Notes under the pieces: model-generated
Database searches by the model: none
The model's input: the letters and a program-made list of their open reading frames with translations, nothing else
What the model was told of the DNA's origin: nothing
Part shown: one piece after another, positions 37,801-45,277 of the stretch
Numbering within the stretch: position 1 is the stretch's first letter
Layout: each line of letters opens with the position of its first letter
From: Chitinophaga pinensis
Lineage (GTDB): Bacteria > Bacteroidota > Bacteroidia > Flavobacteriales_D > Crocinitomicaceae
Reading direction: 5' to 3'
DNA length: 64,000 bases
Assembly: GCA_945863605.1 (NCBI GenBank)
Contig: CAMAZP010000012.1
Span: 1-64,000 of the forward strand
Program-made: the position numbers and the translations under genes

Positions 37801-38088
37801 AAGAAAGATGGTAGAGTAGTGACAGACGGAGAATTCGCAACTGCTTGTTCTGACTCATGTCCTACAAATGCAATAATTGTTGGTGATTGGAACGATATCC
37901 GTTCAACGGTTAGATCTAGTTCAGAAGATAAAAGAAGTTACCAAGCACTCGAAGAAATAGGTGTAAAACCTAATATTTGGTATAAGGTGAAAGTTAGAAA
38001 TGAAGTCAATAAGGAATTGAATAAATTACAAGTTGTCAAAGAAACTGCTCATCATGGAGGTCACGGAGAAAAAAAAGCACATCATTAA
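34864..38088 (+). CDS. actB: Alternative complex III, ActB (TAT-variant molybdopterin oxidoreductase-like/iron-sulphur fusion)
   Basis: The 1074 residues begin with the Bacteroidota TAT-variant motif RRDFLKFLG (50-58) and a possible lipobox ending at Cys69. The middle (about 90-780) is a molybdopterin-oxidoreductase-like ActB1 part, which in this complex lacks the cofactor. The C-terminal ActB2 part carries four cysteine clusters: CIGCGSCLIAC near 797, CQHCNHAPCETVCP near 875, CIGTRYCANNCP near 906, and CSLC...CSDSCP from about 964. They form a wire to the ActA haems. The His-rich tail is common in the family. Confidence 0.9.
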   Translation: MGITKKYWKGLEELKETPEFIKHKEQEFPHQQTIEDFLADEKLNETSTARRDFLKFLGFSVAAATLAACEAPVTKAVPYVVKPENVTPGMPTWYASTYYDGVSYASILVKTREGRPIYIKGNKDFGFTKGAVNPQIIASVLGLYDSERVTGATANGKLTSWSKVDDAISADIKKAKDVVLLTNSIISPSMKRAISEMALSLNGEGGAKFSHVTYDAVSYAAIREANFKNFGAPIIPSYDFSKAKTIVSVGADFLSSWLLPTEFAKQFGEGRNPDGEWMSKFIHFESVMSVTGSNADYRGMIKPSEQAAVLAYILKGLGGSTSVDSKLKDSAKVAADQAIASLKKSKKESIIICGSNNVGLQMLTNKINNLLNTYGTTIDMNNSIELFQAQDSQVEKLVNNIIAGKGPDVLLMYGVNPVYTLPNGTDFAKALKGIKTSVSFASHADETASLVTYICPDHHALESWNDLKPKQSEYAIAQPTIRPLHNTASALESMLVWNGKRARGGKDSTVAYDYIKETFTTLFPTADFAYTTHNSCIASTVTPQSLVYKDAPVTGLPKAGEVEVVMYQKSAIGTGIHANNPWLQEMPDPITKVTWDNYITMNPVEMVEAGFVTTYDQENGLNIATITVGNKSLTLPVYPLPGQALKTVGVALGYGRGANGEKIGKAAFQTKEYGGYVENEDGKPASIGGNAYSLTSFSNDTIEFSAIAKVNKADGTYPIAATQIHHTVMGRHSIVRETTLDIFTSKDKEAYNPAHTLQRLNKDLEHEEAPVSEFDLWDAHPVEKIGHRWGMTIDLSSCIGCGSCLIACQSENNVPVVGKDEVRRGREMHWLRIDRYFASDEESTVGTRKDKDSFSYEKAEIAALNPKVIHMPLMCQHCNHAPCETVCPVAATTHSNEGLNQMTYNRCIGTRYCANNCPYKVRRFNWFNYPSYKKFTEVNPAQDDLGRMVLNPDVTVRTRGVMEKCSLCVQRIQATKLSAKKDGRVVTDGEFATACSDSCPTNAIIVGDWNDIRSTVRSSSEDKRSYQALEEIGVKPNIWYKVKVRNEVNKELNKLQVVKETAHHGGHGEKKAHH

Positions 38089-38107
38089 TAGAAAATAAAT
38101 ATTTGTA

Positions 38108-39496
38108 ATGCAAAAGGAAGCAGCAATTAGAGAACCCCTCATTTTAGGTCACAAGACTTATCATGATATTACAGAGGATGTTTGCCGTCCAATTGAGGAC
38201 AAAGCTCCTAAAATGTGGTATATCCTATTTGGTATAGCACTAATAATTGGTCTATATGGAGTAGGATGTATTCTTTACTTATTAGGAACTGGTGTTGGAG
38301 TTTGGGGGTTAAACAAAACTATAGGTTGGGCATGGGATATTACCAATTTCGTTTGGTGGGTTGGTATCGGTCATGCAGGTACACTTATTTCTGCAGTTTT
38401 GCTATTATTAAGACAAAAGTGGCGAATGGCAATTAACCGTTCTGCAGAAGCTATGACAATCTTCGCGGTATTTATGGCTGGTTTGTTTCCTTTAATTCAC
38501 ATGGGTCGACTTTGGGTGGGATATTGGGTTTTACCACTTCCTAATCAATTTGGTTCTTTGTGGGTAAATTTTAATTCACCATTATTGTGGGACGTTTTTG
38601 CTATCTCGACATATTTATCAGTTTCTCTTGTTTTTTGGTATATTGGTTTAATTCCCGATTTTGCTACTATAAGAGATAGAGCTAAAAAGCCACTATCCAA
38701 GAAAATGTATTCTATTCTATCTTTTGGATGGTCAGGAAGAGCAAAAAACTGGAATCGTTTTGAATTAGTTTCTTTAGTATTAGCTGGTTTAGCAACTCCT
38801 CTTGTATTCTCCGTTCACTCGATTGTATCATTTGACTTTGCAACATCTGTAATTCCAGGTTGGCATACAACTATTTTTCCACCATATTTCGTTGCTGGTG
38901 CCGTATTTTCTGGTTTTGCTATGGTACAGACATTGACTCTCATCATGAGAAAAGCAATGGGATTAGAAGCATATATCCATACTAAACATGTAGAATATAT
39001 GAATATTGTAATCATGGTTACTGGCTCTATAGTAGGTACGGCTTACATTACTGAATTATTTATTTCGTGGTATTCGGGAGTAGAATATGAAGCATATGCC
39101 TTTTTAAACAGAGCAACAGGTCCTTATTGGTGGGCTTATTGGTCCATGATGACTTGTAATGTGATTTCACCGCAATTGATGTGGTTCAGAAAATTAAGAA
39201 GAAGTCTACTATTCACTTTCTTTATTTCTATAGTTGTTAATATTGGAATGTGGTTCGAACGATATGTAATTATTGTGACTTCAATACACAGAGACTATGT
39301 TCCAGCAGCTTGGAGTATGCATTATCCAAGTCATATAGATATCGGAGTATATGTTGGTACAATCGGATTATTTTTTGTGTTTTTCTTGTTGTTCGCACGT
39401 TTCTTCCCAGTACTTGCTCTAAACGAAGTTAAAACAATCCTAAAAGGATCTGGACAGTCATATAAAGAATCTCCTGATTATCACAACCACCATTAA
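38108..39496 (+). CDS. actC: Alternative complex III, NrfD/PsrC-like quinol-binding subunit ActC
   Basis: A 462-residue polytopic protein with about ten transmembrane helices. It belongs to the NrfD/PsrC family, whose helix bundle forms the quinol site and is proposed to couple to protons. Charged and polar residues within helices (WVGIGHAGTLISA, IHMGRLWVGYW) match the conserved proton-path region. It begins 19 bases after actB, as part of the operon. Confidence 0.92.
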   Translation: MQKEAAIREPLILGHKTYHDITEDVCRPIEDKAPKMWYILFGIALIIGLYGVGCILYLLGTGVGVWGLNKTIGWAWDITNFVWWVGIGHAGTLISAVLLLLRQKWRMAINRSAEAMTIFAVFMAGLFPLIHMGRLWVGYWVLPLPNQFGSLWVNFNSPLLWDVFAISTYLSVSLVFWYIGLIPDFATIRDRAKKPLSKKMYSILSFGWSGRAKNWNRFELVSLVLAGLATPLVFSVHSIVSFDFATSVIPGWHTTIFPPYFVAGAVFSGFAMVQTLTLIMRKAMGLEAYIHTKHVEYMNIVIMVTGSIVGTAYITELFISWYSGVEYEAYAFLNRATGPYWWAYWSMMTCNVISPQLMWFRKLRRSLLFTFFISIVVNIGMWFERYVIIVTSIHRDYVPAAWSMHYPSHIDIGVYVGTIGLFFVFFLLFARFFPVLALNEVKTILKGSGQSYKESPDYHNHH

Positions 39497-39507
39497 TAGA
39501 AAATAAT

Positions 39508-40044
39508 ATGTCAGATAAAGTAATTTATGTAATGTACGATGACGACCATATTTTGAAAGATGGCGCAAAAAAACTCGTATCAAACGGTGTAAAAATTGCA
39601 GAAGTTTTTTCTCCATTCCCAATTCATGGAATAGATCCAATCATTGGAATAAAAAATACGCGTTTAGGAATTATGGCTTTTTTGTACGGTCTGACAGGTT
39701 TAACATTAGCAACAGTAGGTATGCGCTACTTTATGATTGTTGATTGGCCAATGAATATTGGTGGAAAGCCTAATTTTAGCTATTTGGATAATATTTTAGC
39801 TTTTGTTCCAATTTCTTTTGAATTTACAGTTTTGTGTGCAGCTCACGGTATGGCAATTACATATTTACTAGTAAATAAAACGTTACCAGGAATGCCAGCT
39901 CAAAATCCTGATCCAAGAACAACTGATGACAAGTTTGTAATGGAAATTAGATTAAGTGATAATTCAAATTTTACTGTAGAAACAATTGAATCACTATTAA
40001 GTGATACGGGTTATTTTGAATTAGACAAAAAAGAAATTAAATAA
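39508..40044 (+). CDS. actD: Alternative complex III, ActD (DUF3341)
   Basis: A 178-residue DUF3341 protein with a cytoplasmic N-terminal domain (KIAEVFSPFPIHGID segment near 29-43), two transmembrane helices (about 52-72 and 90-118) and a C-terminal globular tail. ActD is a structural membrane subunit of the complex without its own redox centre. The gap to actC is 11 bases. Confidence 0.9.
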   Translation: MSDKVIYVMYDDDHILKDGAKKLVSNGVKIAEVFSPFPIHGIDPIIGIKNTRLGIMAFLYGLTGLTLATVGMRYFMIVDWPMNIGGKPNFSYLDNILAFVPISFEFTVLCAAHGMAITYLLVNKTLPGMPAQNPDPRTTDDKFVMEIRLSDNSNFTVETIESLLSDTGYFELDKKEIK

Positions 40045-40063
40045 GCATTTAAGCGTATAAAAG

Positions 40064-40807
40064 ATGAAAAAAACGTTTTTGACAGTATTTGGATTTTCCG
40101 CGATAGCATTCACGCTAATGTTTACAAGTTCATGTACTTCCAATCCTGATAGTTCAGGATATGAATATATGCCTGATATGTATCGATCCCCTGCAATTGA
40201 GGCTTATGTAGATTACGCAGAGATTAGAGGTAAAGAAGTAACTGCTTTGAAATCATTATTGTCTGCCAAAACACCCCCAAGAAATACTATTCCTTTTTAT
40301 GGAACTGACTCAACAGAAGTAAAATTAATGATGCCAAACTTAAGAAAAGCTAATGTTTCTTTTAAAGAAACTCATGGTTTATTTGGTATTGATTTGAGTC
40401 TTTTGGATGAATATGCTCTCGCTATTAATGATAAAAATGCCATTCCACTTACAGCAAAGAATTCTGAATTTATTCTTAAAAATGGAAAAGAATTGTTTAC
40501 AGCAATGTGCCAACATTGTCATGGAGAGAAAGGTGATGGTAACGGTCCAATGGTTACAAGTGGAGCTTATGCTGGAGTACCAAATTATGCAAACCTAACA
40601 GCATTATCTGATGGTCAAATTTTCTATTCAATATACTACGGTAAAGGAATGATGGGCGCACATAACTCATTATTGAACAAAAAAGAAATTTGGACACTTG
40701 TTCATTATGTACGTCAATTTCAAGATGCAAATTATGGAAAGTTTGACGAAAATGGTATGGCTGTATTGACTGCAGCTAATAGTGATACAACAGGATTAAA
40801 ACCTTAA
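40064..40807 (+). CDS. actE: Alternative complex III, monohaem cytochrome c lipoprotein ActE
   Basis: A 247-residue lipoprotein: signal sequence with lipobox Cys24 (TSSC), then a c-type cytochrome domain with CQHCH at about 149-153 and a likely axial Met in the MMGAHN segment. ActE hands electrons from the complex to the oxidase. It lies in operon order between actD and actF with gaps of 19 and 13 bases. Confidence 0.9.
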   Translation: MKKTFLTVFGFSAIAFTLMFTSSCTSNPDSSGYEYMPDMYRSPAIEAYVDYAEIRGKEVTALKSLLSAKTPPRNTIPFYGTDSTEVKLMMPNLRKANVSFKETHGLFGIDLSLLDEYALAINDKNAIPLTAKNSEFILKNGKELFTAMCQHCHGEKGDGNGPMVTSGAYAGVPNYANLTALSDGQIFYSIYYGKGMMGAHNSLLNKKEIWTLVHYVRQFQDANYGKFDENGMAVLTAANSDTTGLKP

Positions 40808-40820
40808 TTAATTTAGTGAG

Positions 40821-42008
40821 ATGGAATTTCAAATTACAAAGAAAGCTAAAAACGTAACATTCGGACTAATTGCTGTTGGATTGTTACTTACTGTTGTTGG
40901 AATAGCAACAGGTATGGGAGATCATCATTTTAAAACTAGGTTAATGACCAACGGATTAATAAATGGTTTTTTCTATTTTGCATTAGGACTAGGTGCCTTA
41001 TTTTTTTTAGCATTACAATATGCAACTGAAACAGGTTGGTATGCATCTGTAAAAAGAGTGATTGAGGCAGTAGCAGGATTTATACCATATGGTATGGGTA
41101 TTTTTGGTATTGTTCTATTAATCATAACGTTCATGGATGGAGCACACATTTATACTTGGATGGATTCTGAAACTGTTGCGCACGATGAAATAATTCAAGG
41201 TAAATCTGCTTATTTAAATAAAACATTCTTTTGGATAAGAACGATAGTTTATTTTTTAACCTATTTCTATTTCTTGAATGGTTTTAAAAAACGTTCCTTA
41301 GAAGAAGATAGAATAGGTGGAACAGAACTACACTTTAAAAATTATCGACAAGGTGCATTATTTCTAGTGTTTTTTGCAGTTTTTAGTTCAACATCATCTT
41401 GGGATTGGTTGATGTCTATAGATGTTCATTGGTTCTCAACTTTATATGGTTGGTATACTTTTGCTGGTATGTGGTGTTCTACTATGGTTGTTTTAGTGTT
41501 AACTACTTTGTATTTAAAAAAATTAGGGTATTTACAAAAAGTAAACGACTCACACATTCATGACTTAGCTAAGTGGACTTTCGGAACATCATTTTTGTGG
41601 TCGTATTTATGGTTTTCGCAATTCATGTTAATCTGGTATGCAAACATAGGTGAAGAAGTCACATACTATCAAATGAGAATCGATAATTACAAAATAATGT
41701 ACTTTGCAATGTTTGTCATAAACTTTGCATTCCCTATGTTGTTGTTAATGTCAAGAGATGCTAAAAGACATGCTGGTATTTTAACTTTTGTTGGTTTGAT
41801 AATATTAATAGGTCATTGGGTTGATGTTTACATCATGGTTTCAGGAGGTTCAATGGGAGCACAGGCAAGAATTGGTTTTTTAGAGGTTGGTATGGCGATT
41901 TTGTTGTTAGGAGTTTTTATATATGTAGTCTTAAACAATTTAACAAAAGCACCTTTGACACCTGTAAATCATCCATTCCTAGATGAAAGTATTCACCACG
42001 ATATTTAA
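40821..42008 (+). CDS. actF: Alternative complex III, quinone-binding membrane subunit ActF
   Basis: A 395-residue membrane protein with about ten helices, related to ActC but shorter. The conserved GMGIFGIV, SSTSSWDWLMS and HWVDVY segments are those of Bacteroidota ActF. It completes the actABCDEF set. Confidence 0.9.
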   Translation: MEFQITKKAKNVTFGLIAVGLLLTVVGIATGMGDHHFKTRLMTNGLINGFFYFALGLGALFFLALQYATETGWYASVKRVIEAVAGFIPYGMGIFGIVLLIITFMDGAHIYTWMDSETVAHDEIIQGKSAYLNKTFFWIRTIVYFLTYFYFLNGFKKRSLEEDRIGGTELHFKNYRQGALFLVFFAVFSSTSSWDWLMSIDVHWFSTLYGWYTFAGMWCSTMVVLVLTTLYLKKLGYLQKVNDSHIHDLAKWTFGTSFLWSYLWFSQFMLIWYANIGEEVTYYQMRIDNYKIMYFAMFVINFAFPMLLLMSRDAKRHAGILTFVGLIILIGHWVDVYIMVSGGSMGAQARIGFLEVGMAILLLGVFIYVVLNNLTKAPLTPVNHPFLDESIHHDI

Positions 42009-42028
42009 TAAAATTAATATTTTAAAAA

Positions 42029-43270
42029 ATGGATAATAAATTGATTATTTTAATTGTTATAATTCTAGGAGCAATAGCTGTTGCTCAACTAGTACGTGTT
42101 TATGAACTTTCTACAAAACTAAGAAAGAACGGAGAACACGAAATATCTAATCGTGACAATAATTTGAACGCAAGAATGATGTTCTTATTCATGCTTACTT
42201 TTTTCGCTGCAGTAGTATACTTATTTATTGAGTATGGTTGGACAGGAAGAGGGGAAGCTGCATCAATTGGTGGAGTCGAAACAGATTGGTTACTGAAGCT
42301 AAATTTGATTATCATTACTATTGTATTCTTTTTTACCAATTTCTTATTATTTTATTTTACTTATAAATATGTAAAAAAACCAGGTGTTCCAGCTTTCTAT
42401 TATCCTCACAACAACAAATTAGAAATGTTATGGACAGTTATTCCAGCTGTAGTTTTAGCGGTTATAATTATTTTGGGTTTGAAAACTTGGAATAACTTAA
42501 CTAGTATGTCAGGAAAAGATGCTATACACATTGAACTTTTTGCAAAACAATACGATTGGACAGCAAGATATGCCGGAAAAGATAATGTATTAGGAAAATA
42601 TGATTACAAGTTAACAACTGATAACAACGAGTTAGCATTATTAACTTCAAATACAATTGATACATCTTTAAGAATAATGTTCGAAGGTCCGAGTGGTATA
42701 CGATACATACAAAAATTATTAAATAATAGAGATACCGTATTAAGCGATTCAACTATTTCTGTTTTAAAAGTAGACCTTTCTAGAAAAGAAAGACTTTATC
42801 GTCTACTTACTCAAATGAAACAAAATCACAATCCAAAACTTGATGCTTCAGCATGGGATGATATAATTGTTAAGGATACTTTATTTCTTTCAAAAGATCA
42901 AGAATATGAATTTATTTTCCGTTCAAAAGACGTTATTCATTCAGCATTGTTTGTACATTTTAGAGCACAAATTAATGCAGTACCTGGTATGGCTACAAGA
43001 ACTAAATTTACTCCAATATTTACAACAGAGGAAATGCGACTTAAGAAAAAAGATCCAAAATTCAATTATGTATTAATGTGTAACAAAATTTGTGGAGGAG
43101 CTCATTATAAAATGAAAATGATTGTTGTAGTAAAAGAAAAAGCAGATTACAAAGAGTGGATGAATGCTATGATGAAACAAACATTTAAAGACAAATACTT
43201 CCCAGTAGCAGTTGCGGCATCATCTTCTCTGGTAGCAGTTGATTCATTGGCTGTCGCTAACCCAATGTAA
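42029..43270 (+). CDS. ctaC: Cytochrome c oxidase subunit II
   Basis: A 413-residue subunit II with transmembrane helices near 3-22, 50-68 and 88-112 and another near 133-152. A cupredoxin domain follows, whose CuA ligands are seen in DVIHSALF and in CNKICGGAHYKM (Cys, Cys, His and Met spaced as in CuA). An insertion rich in charged residues, about 80 long, lies between the strands of the domain, as often in Bacteroidota. It accepts electrons from ActE and passes them to subunit I. Confidence 0.92.
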   Translation: MDNKLIILIVIILGAIAVAQLVRVYELSTKLRKNGEHEISNRDNNLNARMMFLFMLTFFAAVVYLFIEYGWTGRGEAASIGGVETDWLLKLNLIIITIVFFFTNFLLFYFTYKYVKKPGVPAFYYPHNNKLEMLWTVIPAVVLAVIIILGLKTWNNLTSMSGKDAIHIELFAKQYDWTARYAGKDNVLGKYDYKLTTDNNELALLTSNTIDTSLRIMFEGPSGIRYIQKLLNNRDTVLSDSTISVLKVDLSRKERLYRLLTQMKQNHNPKLDASAWDDIIVKDTLFLSKDQEYEFIFRSKDVIHSALFVHFRAQINAVPGMATRTKFTPIFTTEEMRLKKKDPKFNYVLMCNKICGGAHYKMKMIVVVKEKADYKEWMNAMMKQTFKDKYFPVAVAASSSLVAVDSLAVANPM

Positions 43271-43308
43271 AAATAAATTAATTATTAATATTAAAATAAA
43301 TTAATAAA

Positions 43309-45123
43309 ATGGCTTCAATAGCACACGACGAGCACGGACATGCACATGGTCATCACGATGTTCATCACCATGAAGAGAACTTTGTATCAAAGTATATTTT
43401 CAGTCAAGATCACAAGATGATAGGAAAACAGTTTTTAATGACTGCTGTTTTCATGGGTCTTGTTGCAATGATGTTATCTATTTTATTTAGAATTCAACTT
43501 GCTTGGCCAGGTGAAAGTTCAGATTTTTTATCATTCTTTTTGGGAGAGAAATGGGCTCCTGGAGGTGTTTTAAAAGAAGATATGTATCTAGGTTTGGTAA
43601 CTATCCATGGTACGATAATGGTCTTTTTCTTGCTTACAGGTGGATTATCAGGAACTTTTTCTAATTTGTTAATTCCATTACAAATTGGTGCAAGGGATAT
43701 GGCATCAGGGTTCATGAATATGCTTTCTTATTGGTTTTTCTTATTGTCTTCATTAATAATGATTGTTTCTCTTTTTGTAGAATCAGGTCCTGCAATGGCA
43801 GGTTGGACAATCTATCCACCTTTATCAGCTTTGCCTCAAGCTGTTTCTGGTTCTGGTATGGGTATGACTTTGTGGTTATTTTCAATGACAATTTTTATTG
43901 CATCATCATTAATAGGATCTCTCAATTACATTGTTACGGTAATAAACTTAAGAACAAAAGGAATGAGTATGACAAGAATGCCATTAACTATTTGGGCATT
44001 TTTTGTAACTGCAATTTTGGGTGTTTTATCCTTTCCAGTTTTATTATCTGCTGCTTTATTACTAATGATGGATAGATTAGCAGGAACAAGTTTTTATTTA
44101 TCTGATATAATTGTAGGTGGAGAAATGTTGGCTAATCACGGAGGATCGCCTATTTTATATCAACATTTATTTTGGTTTCTTGGACACCCTGAAGTTTATA
44201 TAGTTTTGTTACCAGCACTAGGTTTATCATCAGAAGTAATTGCAACTAATTCTAGAAAACCAATTTTTGGATATAAAGCTATGATTGGTTCAATTCTAGC
44301 TATTGGTTTCTTGTCATTCATTGTATGGGGTCATCACATGTTTGTAACAGGTATGAATCCATTCTTGGGTTCAGTTTTTGTCTTTACAACATTATTGATA
44401 GCCATTCCTTCAGCTGTAAAAGTATTTAATTATTTAACAACATTATGGAAAGGATCATTGGTACTAACTCCAGCAATGTTATTTGCTATAGGCTTGGTTT
44501 CAACATTCATAACTGGTGGAGTTACTGGAATTATTTTAGCAGACTCAGCATTAGACATAGCTATACATGATACTTATTTTGTTGTTGCTCACTTCCATAT
44601 TGTAATGGGTATGTCAGCTGTATTTGGAATGTTTGCAGGTGTATATCATTGGTTCCCTAAGATGTATGGTAGAATGATGAACACACGTTTAGGTTATGTA
44701 CATTTTTGGATTACACTAGTTGGTGCTTATGGAGTCTTTTTTCCGATGCATTTTGTCGGTATAGCTGGTGCTCCAAGAAGATACTATGATTACTCAGTTT
44801 TTGGAGAATTTGATTCAAATTCTTATGAGATGATTATGGATTTAAATGTAATTATTACAGTGTTTGCAATTTTGGCAGCATTAGGTCAGATACTTTTCTT
44901 ATTCAATTTTTTCTATAGTATTTACAGAGGTCAAATAGCTCCTCAAAATCCATGGAATGCAAATTCATTAGAATGGACAACTCCAGTAGAACATATACAT
45001 GGAAATTGGCCGGGAGAACTTCCTACTGTTCATAGATGGCCTTATGACTACTCAAAACCTGGTTCAGATGTAGACTTTATTCCACAGATAGTTCCTCTTA
45101 AAGAAGGTGAAGAAGAGCATTAA
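43309..45123 (+). CDS. ctaD: Cytochrome c oxidase subunit I
   Basis: A 604-residue haem-copper oxidase catalytic subunit. It has the WFLGHPEVYI motif (CuB His, cross-linked Tyr and K/D-channel Glu of type A oxidases), GHHMFVTGM and the haem-ligand segment VAHFHIVMG. The N-terminus is unusually His-rich (11 His within the first 26 residues), which may bind copper; that is inference. No subunit III or IV gene follows: the operon ends at a strong terminator. Confidence 0.95.
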   Translation: MASIAHDEHGHAHGHHDVHHHEENFVSKYIFSQDHKMIGKQFLMTAVFMGLVAMMLSILFRIQLAWPGESSDFLSFFLGEKWAPGGVLKEDMYLGLVTIHGTIMVFFLLTGGLSGTFSNLLIPLQIGARDMASGFMNMLSYWFFLLSSLIMIVSLFVESGPAMAGWTIYPPLSALPQAVSGSGMGMTLWLFSMTIFIASSLIGSLNYIVTVINLRTKGMSMTRMPLTIWAFFVTAILGVLSFPVLLSAALLLMMDRLAGTSFYLSDIIVGGEMLANHGGSPILYQHLFWFLGHPEVYIVLLPALGLSSEVIATNSRKPIFGYKAMIGSILAIGFLSFIVWGHHMFVTGMNPFLGSVFVFTTLLIAIPSAVKVFNYLTTLWKGSLVLTPAMLFAIGLVSTFITGGVTGIILADSALDIAIHDTYFVVAHFHIVMGMSAVFGMFAGVYHWFPKMYGRMMNTRLGYVHFWITLVGAYGVFFPMHFVGIAGAPRRYYDYSVFGEFDSNSYEMIMDLNVIITVFAILAALGQILFLFNFFYSIYRGQIAPQNPWNANSLEWTTPVEHIHGNWPGELPTVHRWPYDYSKPGSDVDFIPQIVPLKEGEEEH

Positions 45124-45125
45124 TT

Positions 45126-45160
45126 AAAAAAAAGAGTCTTTTAAAAGACTCTTTTTTTTT
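45126..45160 (+). terminator. Terminator of the act-cta operon
   Basis: The palindrome GAGTCTTTTAAAAGACTC (45134-45151), extended by A on the left and T on the right, is followed by nine T directly after the ctaD stop. Confidence 0.9.
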
Positions 45161-45243
45161 ACAATTCAATTTTTTCTACATAAGTATTTAAAAATTTCAC
45201 AATTCATTTATTTAAATTTTACATTAAATGTATTTTTCTTATA

Positions 45244-45251
45244 TATTTTTG
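45244..45251 (+). promoter_or_regulatory. -7 box for the type B surface-protein locus
   Basis: TATTTTTG fits TAnnTTTG, 26 bases before the ATG at 45278, just after the respiratory operon terminator. Confidence 0.45.
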
Positions 45252-45277
45252 TCTAAATTTTGTAAAAATTATTTTAT

